Shown in pieces: positions 35,097 through 43,085 of a DNA stretch of 64,000 bases; positions within the stretch are counted from its first letter, which is position 1; every line of letters begins with the position of its first letter. A program made the translations under genes and the position numbers. Below the pieces are notes generated by a model, which saw nothing but the letters and a program-made list of their open reading frames with translations, ran no database searches and was not told where the DNA came from. Origin of the DNA: Azospirillum canadense (GTDB lineage: Bacteria; Pseudomonadota; Alphaproteobacteria; Azospirillales; Azospirillaceae); contig NZ_JAOQNG010000007.1 in NCBI RefSeq assembly GCF_025961225.1, positions 694,501 through 758,500 of the forward strand, written 5' to 3'.

Positions 35097-36833
35097 ATGT
35101 CAGGAGCCGCAACCAAGCGCTCACCCCAGTGGCACCTGTTCGTGCCCAAGCTGATCACCGTGCTCCGCCAGGGCTACGGTCCGGCGGACCTGCGCAACGA
35201 CGCCGTCGCCGGGTTGACCGTCGCCATCGTCGCTCTGCCGTTGGCCATGGCCCTGGCCATCGCCTCGGGCACCACCCCCGACAAGGGCCTCACCACGGCC
35301 ATCGTCGCAGGGTTCCTGATCTCCGCGCTGGGCGGCAGCCGCTTCCAGATCGGCGGCCCGACCGGCGCCTTTGTCGTGGTCGTCTTCAACGTGATCGCCC
35401 AGCACGGTTTCGACGGGCTGGTGGTCGCCACACTGATGGCCGGAGCGATGCTGGTCGCCGCGGGGCTGCTGCGGCTCGGCACCTGGGTCAAGTACATCCC
35501 GCAGCCGGTCATCACCGGCTTCACCGCGGGCATCGCCGTCATCATCTTCTCCAGCCAGGTGAAAGACCTGCTCGGCCTCAGCCTCGACACGGTGCCCGCG
35601 GAGTTCCTCGCGAAGTGGGGGGCCGTCTGGGAAAATCGGGGCACCATCGATCCGGCCACCCTGGCGGTCGCGGCTGGATCACTGACCATCATTGTCGGGC
35701 TGCGCCGCGTCGCCCCGCGCGTGCCCGGCTTCCTGGTCGCCGTGTGCGCGGGAGCCTTGGCGGTCTGGGCGTTGGGTCTGCCCGTCGACACCATCGGCTC
35801 GCGGTTCGGCGGCATCCCGAGTTCGCTGCCCGTTCCCGCCTGGCCCAGCGTGTCCTGGGCGCGGGTCACCGACCTGCTCCCGAGTGCCTTCACCATCGCC
35901 TTTCTGGCGGGCGTGGAATCCCTGCTCTCCGCGGTGGTCGCCGACGGGATGACCGGCCGCCGTCACCGCTCGAACTGCGAACTCGTCGCCCAAGGCGTCG
36001 CCAACGTCGCCTCGGCCCTGTTCGGCGGCCTGCCCGCAACCGGCGCCATCGCGCGCACCGTGACCAACATCCGCTCCGGCGCGCGGTCGCCCCTGTCGGG
36101 CATGCTGCACGCCGTCTTTTTGTTGGCCTTCATGCTCGCGCTGGCGCCGCTCGCGTCCTTTGTGCCGCTGGCCAGTCTGGCCGCGGTGCTGGTCGTGGTC
36201 GCCTGGAACATGAGCGAGGTCGAGCGCTTCCGCCATCTCCTGACCGCCCCCTTGTCGGACCGCGTGGCCCTGCTGCTCACCTTTGGCTTGACCGTGTTGG
36301 TCGACCTCACGGTGGCCATCGAGGTCGGCGTGGTGGTGGCGGCCATGGCGTTCATGCACCGCATGGCGCAAGCGGTGGAGATCCAGAGCCACGTCAAGCT
36401 CCTCGACGAGGATACCGACGACCTCGACCGCCCGGCCAGCGACGTCTACCAGCCTCGCGGCGACCTGCCCGAGGGGGTCGTCGTGTTCCGGATCACCGGG
36501 CCCTTCTTCTTCGGCGTTGCCAACCGGCTGAGCGACGTGTTGGATCAGATCGGGCGCCCTCCGAAGGTGCTGATCCTGCGCATGCGCGAGGTTCCGTTGA
36601 TCGACGCGACCGGCGTTGGCGCTTTGGCCGAACTCGTTGACCACTGCCGCCGTGAGGGCGCGTTGGTGATCCTCTCCGGTGTTCAGGAGCAGCCGCAGCG
36701 GGTCCTGGACACCATGGGGCTGACGAACGCCCCCAACATCATTTTCGCCGCAAACCTGGAAGCAGCGGTGGGCATCGCCCGGCACCGGACCACGCCGCGT
36801 CCGGCGACGGCAACGCTGGTCCATGCCCGCTGA
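35097..36833 (+). CDS. SulP-family inorganic anion transporter with STAS domain
   Basis: A 578-residue transporter with GGAGATGAG upstream. The membrane part (about residues 30-420) contains NDAVAGLTVAIVALPLAMAL, ALGGSRFQIGGPTGAF, TGFTAGIAVIIFSSQVKDLL and ALFGGLPATGAIARTVTNIR, the SulP signature regions. The C-terminal STAS domain (about 455-560) has VVFRITGPFFFGVANRLSDV and LRMREVPLIDATGVGALAEL. Substrates in the family include sulfate, bicarbonate and dicarboxylates; which applies here is not visible. It is paired with the small XRE regulator upstream. Confidence 0.92.
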   Translation: MSGAATKRSPQWHLFVPKLITVLRQGYGPADLRNDAVAGLTVAIVALPLAMALAIASGTTPDKGLTTAIVAGFLISALGGSRFQIGGPTGAFVVVVFNVIAQHGFDGLVVATLMAGAMLVAAGLLRLGTWVKYIPQPVITGFTAGIAVIIFSSQVKDLLGLSLDTVPAEFLAKWGAVWENRGTIDPATLAVAAGSLTIIVGLRRVAPRVPGFLVAVCAGALAVWALGLPVDTIGSRFGGIPSSLPVPAWPSVSWARVTDLLPSAFTIAFLAGVESLLSAVVADGMTGRRHRSNCELVAQGVANVASALFGGLPATGAIARTVTNIRSGARSPLSGMLHAVFLLAFMLALAPLASFVPLASLAAVLVVVAWNMSEVERFRHLLTAPLSDRVALLLTFGLTVLVDLTVAIEVGVVVAAMAFMHRMAQAVEIQSHVKLLDEDTDDLDRPASDVYQPRGDLPEGVVVFRITGPFFFGVANRLSDVLDQIGRPPKVLILRMREVPLIDATGVGALAELVDHCRREGALVILSGVQEQPQRVLDTMGLTNAPNIIFAANLEAAVGIARHRTTPRPATATLVHAR

Positions 36834-36973
36834 GGTCGATGAAGAGCCCGGCTCCGTACATTGGCCGGGGTCCTTCCGCCGATGCTGACGCCGGTGGCGC
36901 GTTGGTCCCAGACGCGGGTTTCACCGCGCAGAGCTTGATTGTATTGGGCGCCCGTATTTTAACGTTGTACGAT

Positions 36974-38115
36974 ATGCGGACCATACCGAAATACCGCCCG
37001 CGCTGGCCGTCGTTCCTCGCTCCCTTCGGTGTCGCGGGTCTTCTCGCGCTCGGTCTGTGGGCCAACATTCTTCACGGCTCTCAGCGTGACCGGGAGCAGA
37101 CTCGGCATGAAGCCGAGGTGACCGCCGCCAACCTTGCCCGAGCTTTTGACGAGCACGTCGTTCGGACGGTTCAGCACATCGACGCGGTCCTGCTCCACCT
37201 GCGCCTCGAATACCAGCGCAACCCGGAGCGCTTCAACGACCGACAGGGCGACGTGTTCTGGAACACCTATGGTGCCGAGTTCATGCAGGTCGGCATCATC
37301 GACCGGGACGGCAGGCTCCTTTACAGCAACCTGACGCGGGGTACCGGGTGACCAGCGCGGTCGACGGCATGGTGCGGATCGGGGCTTATCGCCGCCTCCG
37401 GGAGTTTCCGCTGATCGTGCTTGTTCTCCTCGCCGACGAGGATGTCTTCGCCGGAACCGAGGGGCGGTGGTCCGCCATGGTGTCGGTCGGTCGGTGGGCG
37501 TCAGCGCTGCTGTTTGGGAGCGCCCTGGGCATCGCCTGGCTGCTCGATCGGAACCGCCGCTCGCGCAACGAGTTGGAGACGGCGAACGCCGAGTTGCGTT
37601 ACCTGGCCGATACCGACGTCCTGACGGGCGCGAAGAACCGGCGGGCTTTCACGGCGCTGGCCGAGCGGGAACTGGCGCGCCATCAGCGCTATCACCGGGC
37701 ACTGTCTCTCATCATGATGGACCTCGACCACTTCAAGGCCGTCAACGACGAACACGGTCACGCGGCTGGAGATGCCGTGCTCATCGAGGTGATCCGGCGG
37801 TGTCGGGATGGCCTGCGCCGCCATGACGCCATTGGACGATTGGGTGGGGAGGAATTCGCCATCCTGCTGCCCGAAACCGGGCTCTCACAAGCCCGGGAGG
37901 TGGCCGAGCGCTTGCGGCAGAGCATCGCCGCCGCTTCCATTTTCGCGCCGGATGGACAGGCTCTTGCCGTAACGGCAAGCATGGGAATTGCCGCGCTCGG
38001 CGCGGGCGATCTCCTTGATAGCCTGCTCAGTCGCGCCGACCATGCTTTGTACCAAGCCAAGGAATGCGGCCGCAATCGCAGTGTTGTCGCCGGTGTGGAG
38101 GCCGCCCCCGCCTAA
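36974..38115 (+). pseudogene. Membrane diguanylate cyclase with internal deletion and frameshift
   Basis: The first frame (36974-37351) gives a TM helix (FLAPFGVAGLLALGLWANIL) and the start of a dCache/CHASE-type sensor (VVRTVQHIDAVLLHLRLEYQ, IIDRDGRLLYSNL), then stops. The second frame (from about 37340 to 38115) begins with the sensor's last strand region (SAVDGMVRIGAYRRLREFPL), then TM2 and an intact GGDEF domain: DTDVLTGAKNRRAF, MMDLDHFKAVND and GGEEF with an RxxD I-site (RRHD). The roughly 120-140 middle residues of a normal sensor are missing and the frame changes at the join. The GGDEF part could still be made from the GTG at 37348 as a one-TM protein. Confidence 0.8.
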
Positions 38116-38254
38116 GGTCGGTTGGCTTTTCGGAAAGCTTCCTCCCCATGCCATCAACGGCGGGCCTCGCCCGCTGTCTCTCGCATCGCCTTGCCCAATG
38201 GACGTGTAAAACGCGCGGAGCGGCGGCGTGTTCGACATCGTAAAGGCGAGCTCG

Positions 38255-38400
38255 AACCAGCCGGCGATCGCGTCCTTATCGACCCAGAAAGCCAAGCTGC
38301 CGCACCGGCGCAGGCCCGCGTCATAAGAGGACCAATTCGTTCCCCGAAAACGCATCTTCGGGATGCGGTGGTGACGGGCAGCGTTGTGCTTGAAGGGCGT
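38255..38400 (-). pseudogene. IS5-family transposase N-terminal fragment
   Basis: The minus strand reads HHRIPKMRFRGTNWSSYDAG, LRRCGSLAFWVDKDAIAGW, closely parallel to the N-terminus of the transposase at 33398 (VPNWAVYDAALRQRGSLTVW, VTDEAIAGW). It then continues as unrelated sequence. Only about 45 residues are left. Confidence 0.75.
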
Positions 38401-38714
38401 GGCAGGCGCGGTGGTCAGGGCACCGAGAGGCCCTTGTCCACACCCGCTCTCCGCCCGCCAACCAAATCTGGTTGCGCTTTCATGCACCACCGCCGTCATG
38501 GGCCGCACACCGGGGTGGTCCGGAGAAGGATGAAATATTGAAATCTCAACCCCCATGAAGGCGACAGAATTTGTTGCATTCGGCTGCAGTCAGGACGGCT
38601 TTATTGCGAATTTGATGGCGATCGACTTTCTTGATCTTCGTCAATTATCGGACGCGGCGATGCGAGTATCCATAACAACCATAGAGTATTTGGCAAACAC
38701 CATGGAGGCGCGCT
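38401..38714 (+). other. Gene-free region upstream of DUF1127 gene
   Basis: About 310 bp without a supported gene. It is more AT-rich toward its right half (38560-38700), consistent with a promoter for the DUF1127 gene at 38715. Confidence 0.35.
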
Positions 38715-38915
38715 ATGTCGCTCCTATCCTCGATCCACACCGCCACGTCGTACGCCCTGCATCTGATCGGCGCCGACGAGTACTCCCGGGCCGAGCGTGA
38801 ACTCTCCGCTCTCGACGACGAGATCCTGCGCGACATGGGCATTTGCCGCTGCGAGATTCACGACATCGTGCTGCACGGCCGCGCCACCAACGACGTTTCC
38901 TCCGTCAAGCATTGA
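38715..38915 (+). CDS. DUF1127-domain small protein
   Basis: A 66-residue protein with GGAGG before the ATG. The C-terminal half, AERELSALDDEILRDMGICR followed by CEIHDIVLHG, matches the DUF1127 motif (L..Ld.h.L+DiGi.R.+I). Alphaproteobacterial members include small Arg-rich proteins that affect RNA turnover and phosphate or carbon metabolism; the role here is unknown. A second small gene of a type often paired with it follows eight bases downstream. Confidence 0.85.
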   Translation: MSLLSSIHTATSYALHLIGADEYSRAERELSALDDEILRDMGICRCEIHDIVLHGRATNDVSSVKH

Positions 38916-38923
38916 GACGATCA

Positions 38924-39085
38924 TGGGCGATCTGACCGACGCTAATACCTTCCGCATCATCGAACAGGCGCGCCGGGAACGCGACGCTCGGAGACTTGCT
39001 CATCGCCGGCTTCCGCGCGCTGGCGCGACCGATCCACCGCCTGCTCGCGTTGCACCCGCACCATCGTCACGCGCCCCAGGCCTGA
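38924..39085 (+). pseudogene. Small DUF1127-companion protein, frameshifted
   Basis: From the ATG at 38924 the frame starts MGDLTDANTFRIIEQARRER. Near 38990 the sensible continuation moves to another frame: GDLLIAGFRALARPIHRLLA, ending LHPHHRHAPQA and a TGA at 39083-39085. The frame without a shift becomes Arg/Pro-rich. A small indel or sequencing error near 38988 explains this. Confidence 0.6.
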
Positions 39086-39478
39086 GCGTCTCTGTTGTGA
39101 TGCGAGTTGGAACGCGAGCGACTCCCTGCCCGGCGGCCCTGCGCCGCCGACGGCTGCGAGGCGACGGTGGCGCGGCCGGATTCTTGAAGCACGACTGTCG
39201 CGAGGGCTGATGCCAAGGGCGGGTGAACCGTTCCGGTATGTGGCTCGGCCTGCCTCTTGGGTTTCAACCTTGTGCGCCTCTCTGGAAACGGGAGGGGATT
39301 AAGCGCCGTCCGTATGACAGAACCGGCCCACGCGTCCGCCGGCTTCCGTGCAACAAATGACCGCGGCCCCTACAGGAGCATTGCCTGCACATGGCTCACC
39401 TATTTCCGGAGGAGAGCGGCAGCCACCACAGCGAAGCCAAGGCCGCTGTGTGGAGGAAGTCCGGCGGTCCTGTTCGAG
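39086..39478 (+). other. Gene-free region
   Basis: About 390 bp between the DUF1127 pair and the ferredoxin gene on the other strand. Only short overlapping frames without recognisable motifs are seen. Confidence 0.35.
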
Positions 39479-39670
39479 TTATTCCGCGGCAAGTCGTAGG
39501 GCCGAAGGACATTCGTCATTGAGAATGTCCGCGATGGTGTCGGCACACTTGCCGCATTGGGGAGCCACGCCGCAGGCGGCGTAAACGTCGCGCACAGTGT
39601 TCGGTCGATGAGCGCGGACGGCGTGACGAACCCGGTTTTCGGTCAGGGCATTGCAGATGCAGACGTACAT
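39479..39670 (-). CDS. bfd: Bacterioferritin-associated ferredoxin (Bfd-like)
   Basis: A 63-residue [2Fe-2S] protein starting MYVCICNALTENRVR at 39670 and continuing to YAACGVAPQCGKCADTIADI. The spacing C-x-C near the N-terminus and C-x4-C-x2-C near residue 40 is the Bfd/NirB-type pattern. Bfd proteins reduce ferric iron stored in bacterioferritin; no bacterioferritin gene is adjacent. No strong ribosome binding site is seen. It lies downstream of the FixK-like gene on the same strand (80 bp) and may share its transcript. Confidence 0.85.
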   Translation of the reverse strand: MYVCICNALTENRVRHAVRAHRPNTVRDVYAACGVAPQCGKCADTIADILNDECPSALRLAAE

Positions 39671-39749
39671 GGAATCCGATGAGGAACGCGGGTGGGTGGG
39701 GTGTCCGTACCGTATGTCTTTGAGCCGGACGCATGCGTCACTCAGACCG

Positions 39750-40475
39750 TCAGGCGCAGTCGGCAAGGTCGGCGAGGGCGTCGTGGTCGAGCAGTTCGAC
39801 CTTGCCGCCGTCGAGGATGCGGATCAGGCGGCTGGTTTTCAGCTTGGTGAAGCCGCGCGACACGGTCTCGGTGGTCAGGCCCAGGTAATCGGCGATGTCG
39901 CTCCGGCTCATCGGCAGGGCGATGGCGCGGTTGCCGTCGGTGCGGCGGCTCAGCGCCAGCAGGAAGGAGGCCAGCTTCTCCAGCGCGGTCTTGCGGCCGA
40001 GCAGCAGCATCTGGTCCTGGGCGGCCACCAGCTCCGACGTGGTCACCGACAGCAGCTTGCGGGCCAGCGAGGGCTGGGCGTCCAGCAGCGCGTCGAGCTG
40101 GGAGCGGGAGATGCGCTGCACCGTGCAGGCGGTAACCGTCTCGGCCGAGTAGAGGTAGCGCTCGGCGAAGGCCAAGCCCACCATGTCGCCGGCCTGCAGA
40201 AAGCCAATGATCTGGCGGCGGCCGTCGGGCAGCAGTTTGTACAGCCGGATCACACCGTCCACGATGCGGAAAATGGCGTCAGCTGCGTCGCCTTCCGCAA
40301 AGATCGACTGTTCGCGGTCGATGACCTTCACCTGGGCGATGGTGGCCAGCGGGTCGGCGGCGGGGGAACGCTGGGCCTTGGGCATCCCGCCCACCGATTG
40401 CGGCATCGTGGCGGCCAGGTAGCCGGGGACGAAGCGGTTCGGCTGGGCGGCGGCGATGGCGGTGTGAGCGGACAT
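39750..40475 (-). CDS. FixK-like Crp/Fnr-family regulator
   Basis: A 241-residue protein. The start at 40475 has GAAGG upstream. The effector domain (about residues 40-150) carries VIDREQSIFAEGDAADAIFR, IVDGVIRLYKLLPDGRRQII and GFLQAGDMVGLAFAERY. The HTH SRSDIADYLGLTTETVSRGF is FNR/FixK-like, with the E..SR residues expected to read TTGAT-N4-ATCAA sites. FNR-type N-terminal cysteines are absent, so it should not sense oxygen itself. A FixJ-like receiver gene lies upstream and a site resembling FixJ/LuxR-type boxes lies in its promoter. It probably controls microaerobic or denitrification genes. Confidence 0.88.
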   Translation of the reverse strand: MSAHTAIAAAQPNRFVPGYLAATMPQSVGGMPKAQRSPAADPLATIAQVKVIDREQSIFAEGDAADAIFRIVDGVIRLYKLLPDGRRQIIGFLQAGDMVGLAFAERYLYSAETVTACTVQRISRSQLDALLDAQPSLARKLLSVTTSELVAAQDQMLLLGRKTALEKLASFLLALSRRTDGNRAIALPMSRSDIADYLGLTTETVSRGFTKLKTSRLIRILDGGKVELLDHDALADLADCA

Positions 40476-40583
40476 ATCAGGCCTTCGGCAGTTTGCGGCA
40501 GCGGCTGTCGTGGTGTGTCGCAACCGCCTGATGAGCCGAAGTTAGCCAGGGGGCTGGGCGCTGTGCAGTTCGGTCTTGTACCT

Positions 40584-40619
40584 AAGGGAGTTCCCCTACG
40601 GAAAACTACCTATACGTGG
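40584..40619. promoter_or_regulatory. FixJ/LuxR-type response-regulator box candidate upstream of FixK-like gene
   Basis: About 110-145 bp upstream of the FixK-like start, the minus strand reads TATAGGTAGTTTTCCGTAGG and then GGGAACTCCC. The GTAGTTTTCCGTA core recalls sites bound by FixJ in rhizobial fixK promoters (from memory, not searched). A related block, GGAGTAGTCCCTATCC, lies at 41119-41134 upstream of the receiver gene. Confidence 0.4.
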
Positions 40620-40648
40620 AACCCCGTACGGAGCTCAGGCAACCAAGC

Positions 40649-41029
40649 TCAAGCGGCGTGCGGCAGCAGCTTCTGCACCGCGTCGAGCAGCTGGTCCTCC
40701 TCGAAGGGCTTTTCGAGGAAGGCGGTCACCCCGGCCTCGCGGGCGCGGGCGAAGGTCGCGGGATCGCCGCGGCCTGACACCATGATCACCGGCAGGCCGC
40801 GCAGGCGCGGGCCGAAGTGTTCGACAAACTCCAAGCCGCTCATCACCGGCAGATGCAGGTCGAGGACGAGGCAACCCGCTGGTTCTCCGTCGAACTGGTC
40901 GATGAAGCTCTGGCACGATTCATAATCCCGCACCTCGAAGGCGCAGGCTTCCAGCAGCGCCTTCATCGAGTCACGGACCGGCTCATCGTCGTCGACGATG
41001 TAGACGATCCCATCGTTCGGCTCCGCCAT
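40649..41029 (-). CDS. FixJ-like single-domain response regulator (receiver)
   Basis: A 126-residue receiver domain only. The start at 41029 has GGGAGG five bases upstream. Acidic pocket D13-D15 (YIVDDDEPVRDS), phospho-acceptor Asp57 (LVLDLHLPVMSG), the Ser of MVSGRGD and Lys in FLEKPF are present. Sequence style is FixJ/NtrC-receiver-like, but no output domain follows, so it would act by protein contact or phosphotransfer. No histidine kinase gene is nearby. An FNR/FixK-type anaerobox lies about 114 bp upstream of its start. Confidence 0.88.
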   Translation of the reverse strand: MAEPNDGIVYIVDDDEPVRDSMKALLEACAFEVRDYESCQSFIDQFDGEPAGCLVLDLHLPVMSGLEFVEHFGPRLRGLPVIMVSGRGDPATFARAREAGVTAFLEKPFEEDQLLDAVQKLLPHAA

Positions 41030-41142
41030 AGTGGCCTCCCGCTTCCATACCCACGCAAACACCGCCGACATGCGGCGCTTCACGAAGGATAGAAGGACAC
41101 CGGCGGACCCGATATCAGGAGTAGTCCCTATCCGCCGCGGTT

Positions 41143-41156
41143 TTGATCCAGATCAG
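41143..41156. promoter_or_regulatory. Anaerobox (FNR/FixK-type site), 9 of 10 match
   Basis: The sequence TTGATCCAGATCAG matches the consensus TTGAT-N4-ATCAA at nine of ten positions. Its location upstream of the receiver gene on the minus strand, with a FixK-like gene as the next gene, suggests regulation of the receiver by that regulator. Confidence 0.5.
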
Positions 41157-41309
41157 CCGCCGCGTATCGGCGGCGCCCAGTCATGGCGTTGCGGGCGTGC
41201 TGTTCGCGTCGGAAGACGACGTGTGCCTCCGGCCAACGACGCCGAGGGTTCGGCATTGCCTGTGGGCCATAGCACACAATCCGCCTTGCGGCCTTTCCTT
41301 TCGGCCTCT

Positions 41310-41516
41310 TCCCTCCTCCGAGCACGCGCACCTCCCCGCCATCCGGGCGCACGAGGCCGAGCATCATCTTCATCAGCGTCGTCTTGCCCGCGCCGTTGTG
41401 GCCAAGCAGGGCCGCCGCTCGCCGGCGGCCAGCGCCAAGGTCACCCCGTGCACCACAATGCGGTCGCCGTAGCGCTTGGTGAGTCCGTCGAGGACGGCCG
41501 CGTCAGCTTCTTTCAC
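41310..41516 (-). pseudogene. nosF: nosF-like ABC ATP-binding protein, 5' fragment
   Basis: From a GTG at 41516 the frame begins VKEADAAVLDGLTKRYGDRI, VVHGVTLALAAGER. It then shifts by one frame into ALLGHNGAGKTTLMKMMLGL (Walker A) and VRPDGGEVRVLGG, after which similarity ends near 41310. NosF proteins have GHNGAGKTTLMK at this place. The gene is both frameshifted and truncated, leaving only the first 70 or so codons. Confidence 0.7.
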
Positions 41517-41616
41517 GGGCGAGGTCCTCCATGCGCCAGCCCGGTTTGCGCTCGGGCGGGCGCATCAATGGGGCGGAGTCCACCACCCCGCCGGGGGTGA
41601 TGGCCGGGAATTGCGA
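41503..41616 (-). pseudogene. nosD: nosD 3' end remnant
   Basis: Immediately upstream of the nosF remnant the minus strand reads FPAITPGGVVDSAPLMRPPE, RKPGWRMEDLARERS and stop. This resembles the C-terminus of NosD, the periplasmic protein for copper-site maturation of nitrous oxide reductase, and its end overlaps the nosF start as in nos operons. Everything upstream is replaced by transposase sequence from about 41620. Assignment rests on this short tail plus gene order. Confidence 0.55.
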
Positions 41617-41639
41617 CTGCGCCCAACGCACGACCTGAA

Positions 41640-41790
41640 CCGCCGGGCTGTCGAGCGATCACTCGGGTGGCTCAACCGGTCGCGCCGGCTGAGCAAGGAC
41701 TACGAAGCCCTCCCGCAAACCAGCGAGGCCTGGATCCGCATCGCCATGATCCAGCTCATGCTCCGCCGCCTCGCTCGCAACGCGCAATAA
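41640..41790 (+). pseudogene. IS5-family transposase C-terminal fragment
   Basis: The frame reads RRAVERSLGWLNRSRRLSKD, YEALPQTSEAWIRIAMIQLM, LRRLARNAQ and stop, the usual IS5-type C-terminus after the catalytic Glu. Nothing of the N-terminal domain precedes it. The insertion apparently removed most of the nos genes. Confidence 0.8.
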
Positions 41791-41807
41791 ACCTTCAAAG
41801 CACGCTC

Positions 41808-42647
41808 TTAGGTGGCCACGAGCGCCGCTTCGCTGTCGCCGGTCTGGGCAGCCAGGGCACTGTTCCAGCGATAGCCGAAGCCGGGGTAATTCGCGATGCC
41901 GTCGAATTCAGCATCGACGGCGCGGAACTTGGCCCGGATGCGCTTGATGAAGGCGCGCACGTTCGCGCGATACCCGTTGTTTCCGTATCCGGCCATGAAG
42001 CCTTGGCCGTGCACCAGGTCGTAGAGCTCACGGTAGGACACGTCGCCCTCCGGCCGGGTGGCCAGCAGCGCAATCATGTTGAACTCGGTCAGCGTGAGAT
42101 CGACGCGCCCCCCTTTCCAGAGAGCACGCCCACGGGCCAGGCGCAGTTCCAGATCCCCGCGGATGTGGACCGCCGCCTCGCTCTCCGCCTGCGCAGGCAC
42201 GTCGCTGGGCGTGCCCTTGGTGCCGTCCAGCACCAGCGCCATGCGCTTCAGCAGGATGGGCAGGCGGCGCGACTTTCCGATGTAGTCGCGAGCACCGTGC
42301 GCCAGTGCAATGTGCTCGTCGCCGTCATCGGCCTCTCCGGCCAGGCAAATGACCGGAGCGCTGACCCCGCGGGCATTCGCTTCCCGCAGGAGCGCGGCGG
42401 CGGCCAGGCCGGGCGTGTGCCAGTCGAGCAGCACAAGGTCGGCCTCGCCGCCTTGCGTCAGGTACTCCAGCGCGGCCTCGCCACGGTCGAAGGACCGCAC
42501 ATCATACCCCTCGTCCGCCAGCCGGCAGCCCAGTGCTTCCCGGTAATGTTCATCCGCCTCGACCAGGGCCACCCGGGCGACCGCTTCGGCCATGCGGGCC
42601 GTGCTGAGGTTGGGCAACGACAGACTGGGAAGAGAATGGATGCTCAC
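41808..42647 (-). CDS. OmpR-family response regulator
   Basis: A 279-residue regulator from the GTG at 42647, which has GAGG eight bases upstream (an ATG at 42593 is the alternative). The receiver domain has VALVEADEHYREALG, with Glu-Ala-Asp replacing the usual DDD, LVLLDWHTPGLAA (phospho-Asp) and YIGKS (Lys). The C-terminal winged helix has GGRVDLTLTEFNMIALLATR, VSYRELYDLVHGQGF, YRANVRAFIKRIRAKFRAVD and YPGFGYRW. No partner kinase is adjacent. The first acidic residue change may alter phosphorylation. Confidence 0.87.
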   Translation of the reverse strand: MSIHSLPSLSLPNLSTARMAEAVARVALVEADEHYREALGCRLADEGYDVRSFDRGEAALEYLTQGGEADLVLLDWHTPGLAAAALLREANARGVSAPVICLAGEADDGDEHIALAHGARDYIGKSRRLPILLKRMALVLDGTKGTPSDVPAQAESEAAVHIRGDLELRLARGRALWKGGRVDLTLTEFNMIALLATRPEGDVSYRELYDLVHGQGFMAGYGNNGYRANVRAFIKRIRAKFRAVDAEFDGIANYPGFGYRWNSALAAQTGDSEAALVAT

Positions 42648-43085
42648 TGGCGCGGTCCTCACATCTGTTGCAGAGACTGGGGCGGCCAATGGCTGCGTCA
42701 GGGAGGGGCAGTTATGGGGCGGTATGGTTAACGTAGCGTAAGAATGTCTCCGCCTTCCACTTCTGGACAGCCCTTCCCGATGTCCGTGCAGAGGGTCTGG
42801 ATCACGATGGCCCGGCGTTTGGGTCTGCGGGGGCCCGGCTTGCCGGGCCTGCTGACCACGGGCCGCAACAGTCCACAACCAGCCGATCGCCCAGTTTGGG
42901 ATCGGGCCGAGAGGCGTTCGGAGCACAAGAGAAGACTTGAACGGCTCTGGGTTCGGTCCTCCGGCATTGGCGCAATGTCCTGGCTTTGCTGTTGTTGAAC
43001 GCTGAAAGCATCAACACTGCGGCTTCCTCTTGGCGCCGATCGCATCGCTAGTACTGCCGGTGGTGCCGCCATTGGAGGAAACGGC
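42648..43085 (+). other. Divergent intergenic region between response regulator and phaC
   Basis: About 440 bp with no supported gene. It should contain both promoters. A GC-rich direct and inverted stretch near 42815-42860 (GGGCCCGGCTTGCCGGGCC) can form a hairpin and may be an old IS edge. Confidence 0.4.
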
